From: an uncultured Microbacterium sp. | GTDB taxonomy: Bacteria; Actinomycetota; Actinomycetes; Actinomycetales; Microbacteriaceae | Assembly (NCBI RefSeq): GCF_947489255.1 | Contig: NZ_CANLCY010000002.1 | Location: forward strand, 186,001 to 250,000 | Direction: 5' to 3' | DNA length: 64,000 nt | In this document: piece after piece, positions 26,346 to 37,454 of the stretch | How positions within the stretch are numbered: position 1 is the first letter of the stretch | Layout of the letters: each line of letters begins with the position of its first letter | The notes under the pieces: generated by a model | Told to the model about the DNA's origin: nothing | Database searches by the model: none | The model's input: the letters and a program-made list of their open reading frames with translations, nothing else | Made by a program: the position numbers and the translations under genes

Positions 26346-28064
26346 ATGCCCGCACCGCAGAATCCGAACACCGGCGAGTTCGACATCAAGCCCCGCAGTC
26401 GCGTCGTCACCGACGGCATCGAAGCCACCACGTCGCGCGGAATGCTCCGCGCGGTCGGCATGGGCGACGAGGACTGGGACAAGCCCCAGATCGGCATCGC
26501 GTCGAGCTGGAACGAGATCACCCCCTGCAACCTCAGCCTCGACCGCCTCGCGCAGGGCGCCAAGGAGGGCGTCCACGCCGGTGGCGGGTATCCGCTGCAG
26601 TTCGGCACCATCTCCGTCTCCGACGGCATCTCGATGGGCCACGAGGGCATGCACTTCTCCCTCGTCTCGCGCGAGGTCATCGCCGACAGCGTCGAGACCG
26701 TCATGATGGCCGAGCGCCTCGACGGCTCCGTGCTGCTGGCGGGCTGCGACAAGTCGATCCCGGGCATGCTCATGGCATCCGCCCGCCTCGACCTCTCGAG
26801 CGTCTTCCTCTACGCCGGCTCGATCGCTCCGGGCTGGGTCAAGCTCAGCGACGGCACCGAGAAGGACGTCACGATCATCGACTCGTTCGAGGCCGTGGGC
26901 GCGTGCCTCGCGGGCAAGATGAGCGAGGCCGACCTCAAGCGCATCGAGTGCGCGATCGCCCCGGGTGAGGGGGCGTGCGGCGGCATGTACACCGCCAACA
27001 CCATGGCCTCGGTCGCCGAGGCGCTGGGTCTGAGCCTCCCGGGTTCGGCGGCCCCGCCGTCGGCCGACCGTCGCCGCGACTACTTCGCCCACCGTTCGGG
27101 CGAAGCGGTCGTCAACCTGCTGCGCCAGGGCATCACCACGCGCGACATCCTCACCAAGGAGGCGTTCGAGAACGCCATCGCCCTCGCGATGGCCCTCGGC
27201 GGCTCGACGAACGTCGTGCTGCACCTCCTCGCCATCGCCAACGAGGCCGAGGTCGAGCTCAACCTGCACGACTTCAACCGCATCGGCGACCGCACCCCGC
27301 ACGTGGCCGACATGAAGCCGTTCGGCCAGTACGTCATGAACGACGTCGACCGTCACGGCGGCATCCCCGTGATCATGAAGGCGATGCTCGACGAGGGCCT
27401 GCTGCACGGCGACGCGCTGACCGTCACGGGCAAGACGCTCGCCGAGAACCTGGCCGACCTGAACCCCGACCCCGTCGACGGTAAGGTCATCCACTCGTTC
27501 AACGACCCCATCCACGCCACCGGCGGCATCACGATCCTGCACGGCTCGATGGCTCCCGAGGGGGCCGTCGTGAAGTCCGCCGGCTTCGACGGCAACGTCT
27601 TCGAGGGGCCGGCCCGCGTGTTCGAGCGCGAGCGCGGCGCAATGGACGCCCTCGAGGCGGGCGAGATCGCCGCCGGCGACGTCGTCGTCATCCGCTACGA
27701 GGGTCCCAAGGGCGGCCCCGGCATGCGCGAGATGCTGGCGATCACCGCCGCCATCAAGGGCGCGGGCCTCGGAAAAGATGTACTACTCTTGACGGACGGT
27801 CGATTCTCAGGCGGCACAACCGGACTGTGCATCGGCCACATAGCTCCCGAAGCGGTGGACGCAGGTCCTATCGCCTTCGTGCGCGATGGTGATCTGATAC
27901 GGGTCGATATCGCCGCTCGCACTCTCGACTTGATCGTCGAGCCGGACGAGCTGAGTTCCCGCCGCGACGGCTGGGAACCGCTTCCCCCGCGCTATACCCG
28001 TGGCGTTCTGGCCAAGTACTCCAAGCTCGTGCACTCCGCCGCGGAGGGCGCGGTCACGGGCTGA
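26346..28064 (+). CDS. ilvD: Dihydroxy-acid dehydratase
   Basis: IlvD dehydrates 2,3-dihydroxy-isovalerate and its isoleucine-route analogue to 2-oxo acids, using an Fe-S cluster. The 572-residue protein has cluster cysteines in TPCNLSL (about residue 60), [10 protein letters not shown] (about 133) and [12 protein letters not shown] (about 205). A TAGACT box lies six bases before the ATG, so the mRNA is probably leaderless. From about residue 476 to 560 the codon use changes sharply (GTA, CTA, TTG, TCA, ACA, ATA, GAT), unlike the rest of the gene, though the protein stays family-like. ilvB follows after 43 bp. Confidence 0.97.
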   Translation: MPAPQNPNTGEFDIKPRSRVVTDGIEATTSRGMLRAVGMGDEDWDKPQIGIASSWNEITPCNLSLDRLAQGAKEGVHAGGGYPLQFGTISVSDGISMGHEGMHFSLVSREVIADSVETVMMAERLDGSVLLAGCDKSIPGMLMASARLDLSSVFLYAGSIAPGWVKLSDGTEKDVTIIDSFEAVGACLAGKMSEADLKRIECAIAPGEGACGGMYTANTMASVAEALGLSLPGSAAPPSADRRRDYFAHRSGEAVVNLLRQGITTRDILTKEAFENAIALAMALGGSTNVVLHLLAIANEAEVELNLHDFNRIGDRTPHVADMKPFGQYVMNDVDRHGGIPVIMKAMLDEGLLHGDALTVTGKTLAENLADLNPDPVDGKVIHSFNDPIHATGGITILHGSMAPEGAVVKSAGFDGNVFEGPARVFERERGAMDALEAGEIAAGDVVVIRYEGPKGGPGMREMLAITAAIKGAGLGKDVLLLTDGRFSGGTTGLCIGHIAPEAVDAGPIAFVRDGDLIRVDIAARTLDLIVEPDELSSRRDGWEPLPPRYTRGVLAKYSKLVHSAAEGAVTG

Positions 28065-28107
28065 CGGCCGTCCCCTTTCACCTTCTTACGGTTCTCGAGG
28101 TACTCCC

Positions 28108-29916
28108 ATGTCCATCGATTCCCCCACGGCAGCCGTGCCCCGGCCGCCGGCCCGCACCGCTCCGGCGCCCGTGATGACGGGAGCGCAGGCGGTCGTGCGT
28201 TCCCTCGACCTGCTCGGCGTCACCGACGTGTTCGGCCTGCCGGGCGGGGCGATCATGCCCGTCTACGACCCGCTCATGGACGACGAGCACGTCCGGCACA
28301 TCCTCGTGCGGCACGAGCAGGGCGCCGGCCACGCGGCCGAGGGCTATGCCGCCGCCTCCGGCAAGGTCGGCGTCGCGATCGCGACGTCGGGCCCCGGCGC
28401 GACGAACCTCGTCACCGCGATCGCCGACGCCTACATGGACTCGGTGCCGCTGGTGTGCATCACCGGCCAGGTGTTCTCGACGCTCATGGGCACCGACGCC
28501 TTCCAGGAAGCCGACATCGTCGGCATCACGATGCCGATCACCAAGCACTCGTTCCTGGTGAAGTCGGCCGAGGAGATCCCCGGCGCGATCGCCGCGGCCT
28601 TCGAGATCGCCTCGACCGGTCGCCCCGGCCCGGTGCTCGTGGACATCACGAAGGACGCCCAGCAGAACGAGGCGCCGTTCGTGTGGCCGCCCAAGATCGA
28701 CCTTCCCGGCTACCGCCCGGTCACCAAGGCGCACGGCAAGCAGATCCAGGCCGCGGCCCAGCTGCTCGCCACCGCGCAGAAGCCCGTGCTCTACGTGGGT
28801 GGAGGTGTCATCCGCGCCCGGGCGTCGGCCGAGCTCAAGGCCCTCGCCGAGGCGACCGGTGCGCCGCTCGTCACGACGCTGATGGCGCGCGGCGCGTTCC
28901 CCGACTCGCACGAGCAGCACCTGGGCATGCCGGGCATGCACGGCACCGTGCCCGCGGTGCTGGCGCTGCAGGAGAGCGACCTCATCGTCTCGCTCGGCGC
29001 CCGCTTCGACGATCGCGTCACCGGCAAGGCGGCGCTCTTCGCGCCGAACGCCCAGGTGGTGCACGTCGACATCGACCCGGCCGAGATCTCCAAGATCCGC
29101 ACCGCCGACGTGCCGATCGTGGGCGACCTCAAAGAGGTGCTCGTCGACCTGGATGCCGCCTTCCGCGCCGCCGACGCCGAGCACCCGCACGACTACACCG
29201 AGTGGTGGACCTACTTGAACGGCCTCCGCGAGGAGTTCCCGCTCGGCTACACGCCCACCACCGACGGTCTGCTCTCGCCGCAGTACGTCATCCAGCGCAT
29301 CGGCGAGATGACCGGTCCCGAGGGCGTCTTCGCCTCGGGTGTCGGCCAGCACCAGATGTGGGCGGCGCAGTTCATCAAGTACGAGCGCCCCAACGCCTGG
29401 CTCAACTCCGGTGGCGCCGGCACGATGGGCTACGCCGTGCCCGCGGCCATGGGCGCGAAGGTCGCCCAGCCCGAGCGCGCCGTGTGGGCGATCGACGGCG
29501 ACGGCTGCTTCCAGATGACCAACCAGGAGCTCGCGACCTGCGTCATCAACGACATCCCGATCAAGGTCGCGATCATCAACAACTCCTCGCTCGGCATGGT
29601 GCGCCAGTGGCAGACGCTGTTCTTCGACGGACGCCACTCCAACACCGACCTGAACACCGGTCACGGCACGCGTCGCATCCCCGACTTCGTCAAGCTCGCC
29701 GAGGCCTACGGCTGCCTCGCGATCCGCGTCGAGAAGGAAGACGAGATCGACGCCGCCATCCAGCTAGCGTTGGACACGAACGACCGCCCGGTCGTGATCG
29801 ACTTCGTCGTGAGCGCCGACGCGATGGTGTGGCCGATGGTCCCGCAGGGCGTCAGCAACAGCTACGTCCAGTACGCGCGCGATCACTCGCCCGCCTTCGC
29901 CGAGCAGGAAGACTGA
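28108..29916 (+). CDS. ilvB: Acetolactate synthase, large (catalytic) subunit
   Basis: The thiamine-diphosphate enzyme condenses two pyruvates to acetolactate, or pyruvate with 2-oxobutyrate, as the first common step of valine and isoleucine synthesis. The 602-residue subunit has the catalytic glutamate in [13 protein letters not shown] near residue 70, the central FAD-binding domain, and the diphosphate motif from [14 protein letters not shown] to [12 protein letters not shown] near 465-500. The ATG at 28108 is chosen because the family N-terminus begins there. ilvN starts one base after the stop. Confidence 0.97.
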   Translation: MSIDSPTAAVPRPPARTAPAPVMTGAQAVVRSLDLLGVTDVFGLPGGAIMPVYDPLMDDEHVRHILVRHEQGAGHAAEGYAAASGKVGVAIATSGPGATNLVTAIADAYMDSVPLVCITGQVFSTLMGTDAFQEADIVGITMPITKHSFLVKSAEEIPGAIAAAFEIASTGRPGPVLVDITKDAQQNEAPFVWPPKIDLPGYRPVTKAHGKQIQAAAQLLATAQKPVLYVGGGVIRARASAELKALAEATGAPLVTTLMARGAFPDSHEQHLGMPGMHGTVPAVLALQESDLIVSLGARFDDRVTGKAALFAPNAQVVHVDIDPAEISKIRTADVPIVGDLKEVLVDLDAAFRAADAEHPHDYTEWWTYLNGLREEFPLGYTPTTDGLLSPQYVIQRIGEMTGPEGVFASGVGQHQMWAAQFIKYERPNAWLNSGGAGTMGYAVPAAMGAKVAQPERAVWAIDGDGCFQMTNQELATCVINDIPIKVAIINNSSLGMVRQWQTLFFDGRHSNTDLNTGHGTRRIPDFVKLAEAYGCLAIRVEKEDEIDAAIQLALDTNDRPVVIDFVVSADAMVWPMVPQGVSNSYVQYARDHSPAFAEQED

Positions 29917-29917
29917 G

Positions 29918-30427
29918 ATGTCTCGTCACGTTCTGAGCCTCCTCGTCGAGGACAAGCCGGGTCTGCTGACCCGCGTCGCCGGTCTCTTCGCCCGCCGCGG
30001 CTTCAACATCGAGTCGCTCGCCGTGGGCGTCACCGAGGTGCCGGGGCTCTCGCGCATCACGGTCGTCGTCGACGTCGAAGGCCTCCCGCTCGAGCAGGTG
30101 ACCAAGCAGCTCAACAAGCTGATCAACGTCATCAAGATCGTCGAGCTCGACCCCGCGGCATCCGTCCAGCGCGAACACGTGCTCGTGAAGGTGCGCGCCG
30201 ACAACGCCAGCCGCTCCAACGTGCTCGAGGTCGTCAACCTCTTCCGCGCGTCGGTGGTCGACTACGCGCCCGACGCCATGGTCATCGAGATCACCGGCGA
30301 CTCGGGCAAGGTGAGCGCCTTCCTCAAGGCGATCGAACCGTTCGGCGTGAAGGAGCTCGCGCAGTCCGGGCTCCTCGCCGTCGGCCGCGGCGGCAAGAGC
30401 ATCACCGAGCGCGTCCTTCGCGGCTGA
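29918..30427 (+). CDS. ilvN: Acetolactate synthase, small (regulatory) subunit
   Basis: IlvN binds the large subunit, raises its activity and confers feedback inhibition by valine. The 169-residue protein has the N-terminal ACT domain MSRHVLSLLVEDKPGLLTRV, with FARRGFNIESLAVG, and a C-terminal domain with EITGDSGKVSAFL. It starts one base after the ilvB stop, so it is surely cotranscribed. The spacer to ilvC contains palindromic repeats. Confidence 0.96.
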   Translation: MSRHVLSLLVEDKPGLLTRVAGLFARRGFNIESLAVGVTEVPGLSRITVVVDVEGLPLEQVTKQLNKLINVIKIVELDPAASVQREHVLVKVRADNASRSNVLEVVNLFRASVVDYAPDAMVIEITGDSGKVSAFLKAIEPFGVKELAQSGLLAVGRGGKSITERVLRG

Positions 30428-30440
30428 CCCCGTCGGCCCC

Positions 30441-31661
<1,221 letters not shown>

Positions 31662-31676
31662 TCCGTCGATCGTCTC

Positions 31677-31708
31677 GAACGCCCCGTGGCTCCGGCCACG
31701 GGGCGTTC
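31677..31708 (+). terminator. Terminator of ilvC
   Basis: A perfect 14-bp stem GAACGCCCCGTGGC/GCCACGGGGCGTTC with a TCCG loop, 15 bases after the stop codon. Confidence 0.9.
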
Positions 31709-31793
31709 GCCGTTCCCCGGGTCCGGAGGCCGTCAGCGTCCGTGATCGGCGGGGCGCGGCCCGGTCGCGGGGGAGCCCCGCTACCGTGGAGCC

Positions 31794-32384
31794 GTGAGCA
31801 CTCCGCGCGATGACGACGCCCTCTCGTGGGGCGGTGACGACGACCCGACGCTCGACGTCGGCGACAAGCGCGTGCCCGAGGCGGTCCCGCACGATCGCGT
31901 CGGTCTCGAGCCGCGGGAGCAGGGTGGGGCGCAGCGCGCGTCGGGCGAGCCCGAGCCGCTGCAACCGACTCCCGAGCCCGAGCCTCTGCAGCCGGCCGAG
32001 ACCGCGACGTCGCGACGCCCGCAGGTCGCGCCTCCGACGGTGCAGGACGACGCCGTCGCCGCTGACGACGACACGGATGCCGATTCCTCGGCGCCGCTGG
32101 GCAACGTGGGTCTCGTCGGCATCGGCATGGTCGCGGCGACGTTCCTGCTCTTCGCCCTCGGCTGGCTCTTCGCGGGTCTGCGATTGCGCGAACTCGGTCT
32201 GCCGATCCCCGACGTCACGGTGATCGCCCTCACCGCGGGAGCCGTGCTCGCGCCGCTCGTGTGGTTCGTCGCGGTCCTCGTGCTCACCCGCTCGTGGCGC
32301 ACGTGGCAGCGGTTCCTGCTTCTCATCGTGGGGATCGTGCTCCTCGTTCCCTGGCCGTTCCTGTCGGTGGGAGCCCTCGCATGA
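31794..32384 (+). CDS. Hypothetical membrane protein
   Basis: The 196-residue protein has an acidic, proline-rich cytosolic half (to about residue 98) with a repeated EPLQP motif, then three hydrophobic segments. I do not recognise the family. A TACCGT box lies six bases before the GTG start, so it is probably leaderless. Its stop overlaps the start of the next membrane protein gene (ATGA), suggesting that the two work together. The long disordered front could bind a cytosolic partner. Confidence 0.72.
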   Translation: MSTPRDDDALSWGGDDDPTLDVGDKRVPEAVPHDRVGLEPREQGGAQRASGEPEPLQPTPEPEPLQPAETATSRRPQVAPPTVQDDAVAADDDTDADSSAPLGNVGLVGIGMVAATFLLFALGWLFAGLRLRELGLPIPDVTVIALTAGAVLAPLVWFVAVLVLTRSWRTWQRFLLLIVGIVLLVPWPFLSVGALA

Positions 32385-32719
32385 GCACCGCCACCCGCAC
32401 ACGCGTCCTGCCGACCTGGCTGGTGGTCACCATCGCCGGCCTCTTCGGACTGTTCTACGCCTACGTCGTATGGAGCTCGGTCGCGCTGCTGATCACGCAG
32501 GCCACCGGTCCTCTCGGCCTCAACGCCCTCGGGTGGGTCGTCTACATCCTGCCGATCGTCTTCCCCCTCATCGCGTTCGCCGTCGCCTTCGGGATCGGCG
32601 CGCGTCGGGCCGCGGGGGAGTTCGCTCTGGCGATGCTCGCGGGCCTCACCCTCTCGGCGGCGTTCTGGCTCGCGATCGTCGGTTACGGAGCGACGTCGTA
32701 CGGGCTGTACGGGGGCTGA
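32381..32719 (+). CDS. Small hypothetical membrane protein
   Basis: The 112-residue protein has three hydrophobic segments (about residues 12-34, 47-68 and 80-103) and almost no soluble part. I do not recognise it. The ATG overlaps the stop of the preceding membrane protein, so they form a two-gene unit. A repeat-rich spacer separates it from serA. Confidence 0.7.
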   Translation: MSTATRTRVLPTWLVVTIAGLFGLFYAYVVWSSVALLITQATGPLGLNALGWVVYILPIVFPLIAFAVAFGIGARRAAGEFALAMLAGLTLSAAFWLAIVGYGATSYGLYGG

Positions 32720-32801
32720 GGTGCCGGGGTTCCCGGCATCCGTTGATTCGTCCAGCGCGGGCTGGTGTGCGCCGGGTGCGCCGCGAGACGGCGCGGGGTC
32801 G

Positions 32802-32915
32802 ACGTCCCGCTTGCCGGCGGACCTCCCGCTTGCCGGCTGACCTCCCGCTTGCCGGCGGACCTCCCGCTTGCCGGCTGACCTCCCGCTCGCCGGCGGACCT
32901 CCCGCTTGCCGGCTG
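32802..32915. repeat. 19-bp tandem repeat, six copies with alternating ends
   Basis: The unit ACCTCCCGCTTGCCGGCKG repeats at 19-bp steps (about 32802, 32821, 32840, 32859, 32878, 32897). Copies alternate between GGCGG and GGCTG endings, so the array is also three copies of a 38-bp unit. The rest of the spacer to 33050 shows no gene. Confidence 0.9.
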
Positions 32916-33053
32916 ACGCCTGGCGGTCTGAGGGATGCCGTCTCGCGGCGCGGTCGCTGCGCTCGGGGTGGCGGCGGATCGCCGAGGGCGGCGCTGTCGC
33001 CGCGGAGGGCGGCGTCGCGCGTCACACGGTCGGGTGGGCATTCCGGGCCGCGC

Positions 33054-33059
33054 TAGGCT
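33054..33059 (+). promoter_or_regulatory. Probable -10 box of serA
   Basis: TAGGCT lies about 94 bases before the serA start. Unlike most genes here, serA would therefore have an untranslated leader, which is GC-rich and contains repeated 'gcgcgccgg' motifs. Confidence 0.45.
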
Positions 33060-33152
33060 GGCACACGGCCCGCACGGGTCGTGCGCCCGGTTCGCGCCGG
33101 CGGTGCGCGGCGGTGCGCGCCGGTCCCCAGCACCGTTTCGAAGGACGCATCC

Positions 33153-34757
33153 GTGACGAAGCCCGTCGTGCTCATCGCCGAAGAACTCTCTCCCGCCACG
33201 ATCGACGCGCTCGGCCCCGACTTCGACGTGCGCAACGTCGACGGGACCGACCGCCCCGCGCTGCTCTCGGCCCTGGCCGAAGCCCACGCGGTGCTCGTGC
33301 GCTCGGCCACCCAGATCGACGCCGAGGCCCTCGCCGCGGCGCCGTCGCTGAAGGTGGTCGCCCGCGCGGGCGTCGGCCTCGACAACGTCGACATCAAGTC
33401 GGCCACCGCGGCCGGCGTCATGGTGGTCAACGCCCCCACCTCGAACATCATCTCGGCCGCCGAGCTGACCGTCGGACACGTGCTCAGCCTCGCCCGTCGC
33501 ATCCCCGCCGCGCACGCCTCGCTCGCGCAGGGCCTGTGGAAGCGCAGCTCGTTCACCGGCACCGAGCTCTTCGAGAAGACGATCGGCATCATCGGCCTCG
33601 GCCGCATCGGCGCCCTCATCGCCGCCCGCCTGCAGGGCTTCGACATGCGCGTCATCGCGTACGACCCCTACGTCACGGCCGCCCGCGCCCAGCAGCTCGG
33701 GGTGCAGCTCGTCTCGCTCGACGAGCTTCTCGAGCAGAGCGACTTCGTCACGATCCACATGCCGAAGACGCCCGAGACCACCGGCATGATCGGCGCCGAG
33801 CAGCTGCGCCGCATGAAGAAGAGCGCGTACGTCATCAATGTCGCCCGCGGCGGCCTGATCGATGAAGAGGCGCTGTTCGAGGCGCTGACGACCGGCGAGA
33901 TCGCCGGCGCCGGCCTCGACGTCTTCTCGACCGAGCCCCCCGCCGAGGGTGGCCCCGCCCGCAAGCTCCTCGACCTCCCGAACGTCGTCGTCACGCCGCA
34001 CCTCGGTGCCAGCACCGAAGAGGCGCAGGAGAAGGCCGGCGTCTCGGTCGCCCGCAGCGTCAAGCTCGCCCTCGAGGGCGACCTCGTCCCGGATGCCGTG
34101 AACGTCGCCGGTGGCGCGATCGACCCGTTCGTGCGCCCCGGTATCGCGCTCGTCGAGATGCTCGGCCAGTTCTTCAGCGGCCTCGCCGACAGCGCCCTCA
34201 CGAGCCTCGACATCGAGGTGCGCGGCGAGCTCGCGCAGTACGACGTGAGCGTGTACCGCCTCGCGGCGCTCAAGGGATACTTCAGCCGCATCGTGAGCGA
34301 GAGCGTCTCGTACGTCAACGCGCCGCTCTTCGCCGAGCAGCGCGGGGTCGAGGCCCGTCTCGTGGTCGAGGCCGAGAGCCCGCTGTACCGCAACATCACG
34401 ATCCTGCGCGGAACCCTCGCCGACGGCTCGACGCTCACGGTCGCGGGCACGCTCGCCGGCACCCGGATGGTGCCCAAGGTCGTCGCGATCAACGGCTACG
34501 ACATCGAGGTGCCGATCGAACAGCACCACATCGTGATGCGCTACGCCGACCGCCCGGGCATCGTCGCCATCTACGGCCAGAAGCTCGGCGAAGCCGGCAT
34601 CAACATCGCCGGTCTCCAGGTGGCGGCTCAGGATGCCACGGGCCGCGCACTCTCGGTGCTCACGGTCGACTCGCCGGTTCCCGACGAGATCCTCGGCGCG
34701 ATGCGCGAGGCCGTCGGCGCCGATCTGTTCCGTCAGATCGAGATCGTCGAGGGCTGA
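33153..34757 (+). CDS. serA: D-3-phosphoglycerate dehydrogenase
   Basis: SerA oxidises 3-phosphoglycerate as the first step of serine synthesis. The 534-residue enzyme has the long actinobacterial layout: a substrate/NAD domain with GLGRIG near residue 152 and VTPHLGAST near 281, an intervening ASB domain (about 320-450), and a C-terminal ACT domain (IVMRYADRPGIVAIYGQKLG near 462) that senses serine. The GTG at 33153 has GAAGGA eight bases upstream; an in-frame GTG at 33081 is unlikely because the family begins at VTKPVVLIAEEL. Confidence 0.96.
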   Translation: MTKPVVLIAEELSPATIDALGPDFDVRNVDGTDRPALLSALAEAHAVLVRSATQIDAEALAAAPSLKVVARAGVGLDNVDIKSATAAGVMVVNAPTSNIISAAELTVGHVLSLARRIPAAHASLAQGLWKRSSFTGTELFEKTIGIIGLGRIGALIAARLQGFDMRVIAYDPYVTAARAQQLGVQLVSLDELLEQSDFVTIHMPKTPETTGMIGAEQLRRMKKSAYVINVARGGLIDEEALFEALTTGEIAGAGLDVFSTEPPAEGGPARKLLDLPNVVVTPHLGASTEEAQEKAGVSVARSVKLALEGDLVPDAVNVAGGAIDPFVRPGIALVEMLGQFFSGLADSALTSLDIEVRGELAQYDVSVYRLAALKGYFSRIVSESVSYVNAPLFAEQRGVEARLVVEAESPLYRNITILRGTLADGSTLTVAGTLAGTRMVPKVVAINGYDIEVPIEQHHIVMRYADRPGIVAIYGQKLGEAGINIAGLQVAAQDATGRALSVLTVDSPVPDEILGAMREAVGADLFRQIEIVEG

Positions 34758-34873
34758 GACCCGAACGTGTGACGGGGGAGGGGGTCGCTGGGGCGGCCCC
34801 CTCTTCGGCATCCGGCGGCGCGTTGCGGCCGAGGGCCGGTTGGGGCGAGGCTCGCGGACGGGCCGAAACGTGG

Positions 34874-35160
34874 GTGAGCACAACCTCCGCGATGTGCACG
34901 ACCTCCGTCGTAGGCGTCCCGTTCGGACGGAGGTTCTGCGAATCGCGGAGGTTGTGTCCGGGGCAGCCGAGGGGTGGTGGGTGCAGCCTCCGCGATGTGC
35001 AGGAACTCAGTCGGATGCGTCCCGTTCGGGGCTGAGGTTGTGCGCATCACCGAGATTGTGTGCGCGGGGTGGGTGAGCACAACCTCCGCGATGTGCGCGA
35101 CCTCCGTCGCCGGCGTCCTGTTCGGGCGGGGGTTGTGCGAATCGCGGAGGTTGTGTGCGG
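34874..35160. repeat. Three nested-hairpin repeats of about 85 bp
   Basis: Copies at about 34874-34956, 34981-35062 and 35074-35155. In copies one and three the outer arms are CACAACCTCCGCGAT and ATCGCGGAGGTTGTG (34879-34893 with 34942-34956; 35078-35092 with 35141-35155), a perfect 15-bp pairing. Copy one has an inner stem ACCTCCGTC/GACGGAGGT. The middle copy is diverged. The array fills the space between serA and the convergent tetR; no gene is seen. Confidence 0.85.
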
Positions 35161-35268
35161 GGCGTCGCCGAGGGCTCCGCGGACACGACGCCGCGAGTCG
35201 CGTACCGGCGGATGCGATGCCGCTGAGCCGTCGCGACGACCACCGCCGCGTACGCAAGAGGCGTTGCG

Positions 35269-35811
35269 TCAGGTGGTCGCGGCGACCACGGCGTCGATGA
35301 GCGCGTCGAGCGCGGGCCCCTCGAGAGCCGGGCCGGGGAGCGCGTTCAGGTCGAGTACGGCGTTGAAGTAGAGACCGTCACTGACGAGCAGCACCATCTG
35401 CAAGGCCGTCTCGTCGCGAGTGTGCGCACGCAGGCTCTCTTCCCACAGCTCCCGCACGCGGCGGAGGGAGGCGGATGCCGTGTCGTTGCCGTTCTGCGCG
35501 AGACGGGACACCGCGAGGATCGTGACGTCGAGGGGCGAGCCGGTGTTCTGCGACGAGCGCAGGTGAGCGGCGACGACCCCCTCTGCGGACTTCTCGATCT
35601 CGTCGACGTCTTCTTGAGCCAGGCGCTCGAGGCGTTCGACGAGGGCCGCTTCGAGGGCGCTCTTGGAGTTGAAGTGGTAGAGCAGCCCGCCCTTCGACAC
35701 TCCGGCGCCGCGGGCCGTGGCGTCCATGGTCGCGGCTCGTTCACCCTCGTCGACGAGGATCTTCGTGAACGCGTCGAGGACGGCTTCGCGGGCGAGTGGG
35801 GGGCGGCTCAT
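35269..35811 (-). CDS. TetR family transcriptional regulator
   Basis: The 180-residue protein has a TetR-type N-terminal helix-turn-helix, with ATARGAGVSKGGLLYHFNSK near residues 31-50. The C-terminal ligand domain is typical of the TetR_C_6/QacR-like group. It is divergent from an MFS drug exporter with about 80 bp between the starts, the standard layout for a repressor that is released by the exporter's substrate. A TACGAT box lies nine bases before the ATG, with GAGGAG between. Confidence 0.92.
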   Translation of the reverse strand: MSRPPLAREAVLDAFTKILVDEGERAATMDATARGAGVSKGGLLYHFNSKSALEAALVERLERLAQEDVDEIEKSAEGVVAAHLRSSQNTGSPLDVTILAVSRLAQNGNDTASASLRRVRELWEESLRAHTRDETALQMVLLVSDGLYFNAVLDLNALPGPALEGPALDALIDAVVAATT

Positions 35812-35851
35812 GACTCCTCGATCGTAATGGCGGACGGCTGTGCTTCTCTGT

Positions 35852-35873
35852 TACTATACCGGCTGGACGGTTA
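35852..35873. promoter_or_regulatory. Likely TetR operator and -10 region of the MFS gene
   Basis: TACTAT (35852-35857) followed by ACCG-GCTGGA-CGGT (35858-35871) gives a short inverted repeat next to a -10-like box in the divergent tetR/MFS gap. A TetR dimer bound here would block the MFS promoter. Confidence 0.45.
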
Positions 35874-35890
35874 AGAAACGGATCGGAAGC

Positions 35891-37429
35891 ATGCTCACCT
35901 CGTCGTTGCCCACCTCGGAGATTGCCGTGACCCGCGCCGGCTGGCGTGGCTGGTTCGCGCTGACGGTGCTCATGCTGCCCGTGCTGCTCGTTTCCGTCGA
36001 CAACACGGTGCTGAGCTTCGCCCTGCCCGAGATCGCGTTGTCGCTGCAGCCGTCGAGCATCGAGCAGCTCTGGATCATCGACGTCTATCCGCTCGTGCTC
36101 GCCGGTCTGCTGGTCACGATGGGGACCCTGGGCGACCGGTTCGGTCGTCGGCGGCTGCTCCTCATCGGCGCCACCGGCTTCGCCGCGGTGTCCGCGCTGT
36201 CGGCCTTCGCTCCCACGGCGGCGCTCCTCATCGCGGGGCGCGCGCTCATGGGTGTCTTCGGTGCCATGCTCATGCCCTCGACGCTGTCGCTGTTGCGCAG
36301 CATCTTCCGCGATCGCGATCAGCGGCGCTTCGCCATCGCGATCTGGGCGTCGGGCTTCTCGGCGGGCGCCGCGCTCGGGCCGATCGTGGGCGGTTTCCTC
36401 CTCGAGCACTTCTCGTGGGGGTCGGTCTTCCTCATGGCGGTGCCGGTTCTCGTCCCGCTGCTGATCCTGGCCCCGTTCTTCGTGCCCGAGAGCCGCGACC
36501 CGCACCCGGGCCGGTTCGACCCCGCGAGCGTGCTTCTGTCGCTCGCGACGATGGTGCCGATCGTCTACGGCATCAAGAAGCTCGCGGTCGACGGTCCGCT
36601 CTCGCTCGCCCCCGTGCTGTTCGTCGTCGGCATCGTCTTCGGGTGGCTCTTCGTGCGCCGCCAGCGCTCGCTTCCCACCCCCATGCTCGATATGACACTG
36701 TTCCGCCGGGGCACGTTCTCCGGTGCGATCCTGGTCAATCTCCTCAGCGTCGTCGGACTCGTCGGGTTCCTGTACTTCGTCGCCCAGCATCTCCAGCTCG
36801 TGGTCGGGCTCTCACCCATGGTGGCCGGCTTCGCCCTGCTGCCGGGACTCGTGCTCATGATCGTCGCCGGACTGGCGGTGGTGCCCGTGGCCAAACGCAT
36901 GGCGCCTCGCGTGGTCGTGCCCGTCGCGCTGACGTTCTCCGTCGTGGCATACGTGATGGTGGCGCTGTCCACCGCCGACCTCGTCCAGCTCATCGTGGCG
37001 TTCGGGTTGCTCGGCATCGGCATCGGTGCGGCCGAGACGGTGTCGAACGAACTCATCCTCTCCAGCGCTCCGTCGGCCAAGGCGGGCGCCGCGAGCGCCG
37101 TGTCCGAGACAGCCTACGAAGTGGGCGCCGTGCTCGGCACGGCCGTGCTGGGCGGCATCCTGGCCGCGTTCTACCGTGCGGAGCTCGTCCTTCCCGACGG
37201 GCTGCCGGAGGCGGCGGCCCAGGGGGCGCGAGAGACCCTCGCCGGAGCCGTCGCCGTGTCGCAGACGCTCGACGATCCGGCGCTGGCCGAGGCCCTGCGT
37301 CTCGCCGCCGCGCACGCGTTCGACTCCGGTGTCGTGATCACGGCGCTGATCGGCGCGGGCCTGATCGTCGTGGCCGCGGTGATCGCTGCCACTACCCTGG
37401 GAGGGTCCCGCGGCACGTCGACGAAGTGA
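35891..37429 (+). CDS. MFS transporter, 14-helix drug:H+ antiporter type (DHA2)
   Basis: The product (512 residues from ATG 35891) shows fourteen hydrophobic segments and the DHA2/QacA family marks: [18 protein letters not shown] in helix 1, [15 protein letters not shown] after helix 2, and [17 protein letters not shown] in helix 5 (motif C of exporters). It probably pumps lipophilic cations or dyes and is controlled by the adjacent TetR. An in-frame GTG at 35840 lies inside the promoter region and is rejected. leuB follows 25 bp downstream. Confidence 0.92.
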   Translation: MLTSSLPTSEIAVTRAGWRGWFALTVLMLPVLLVSVDNTVLSFALPEIALSLQPSSIEQLWIIDVYPLVLAGLLVTMGTLGDRFGRRRLLLIGATGFAAVSALSAFAPTAALLIAGRALMGVFGAMLMPSTLSLLRSIFRDRDQRRFAIAIWASGFSAGAALGPIVGGFLLEHFSWGSVFLMAVPVLVPLLILAPFFVPESRDPHPGRFDPASVLLSLATMVPIVYGIKKLAVDGPLSLAPVLFVVGIVFGWLFVRRQRSLPTPMLDMTLFRRGTFSGAILVNLLSVVGLVGFLYFVAQHLQLVVGLSPMVAGFALLPGLVLMIVAGLAVVPVAKRMAPRVVVPVALTFSVVAYVMVALSTADLVQLIVAFGLLGIGIGAAETVSNELILSSAPSAKAGAASAVSETAYEVGAVLGTAVLGGILAAFYRAELVLPDGLPEAAAQGARETLAGAVAVSQTLDDPALAEALRLAAAHAFDSGVVITALIGAGLIVVAAVIAATTLGGSRGTSTK

Positions 37430-37454
37430 CGTGCCCCGAGCTCTGAGGAGAGCG

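Noticed and set aside
32802..32915. CRISPR array
   Set aside because: The units are contiguous 19-bp repeats without unique spacers, and no cas genes are present.
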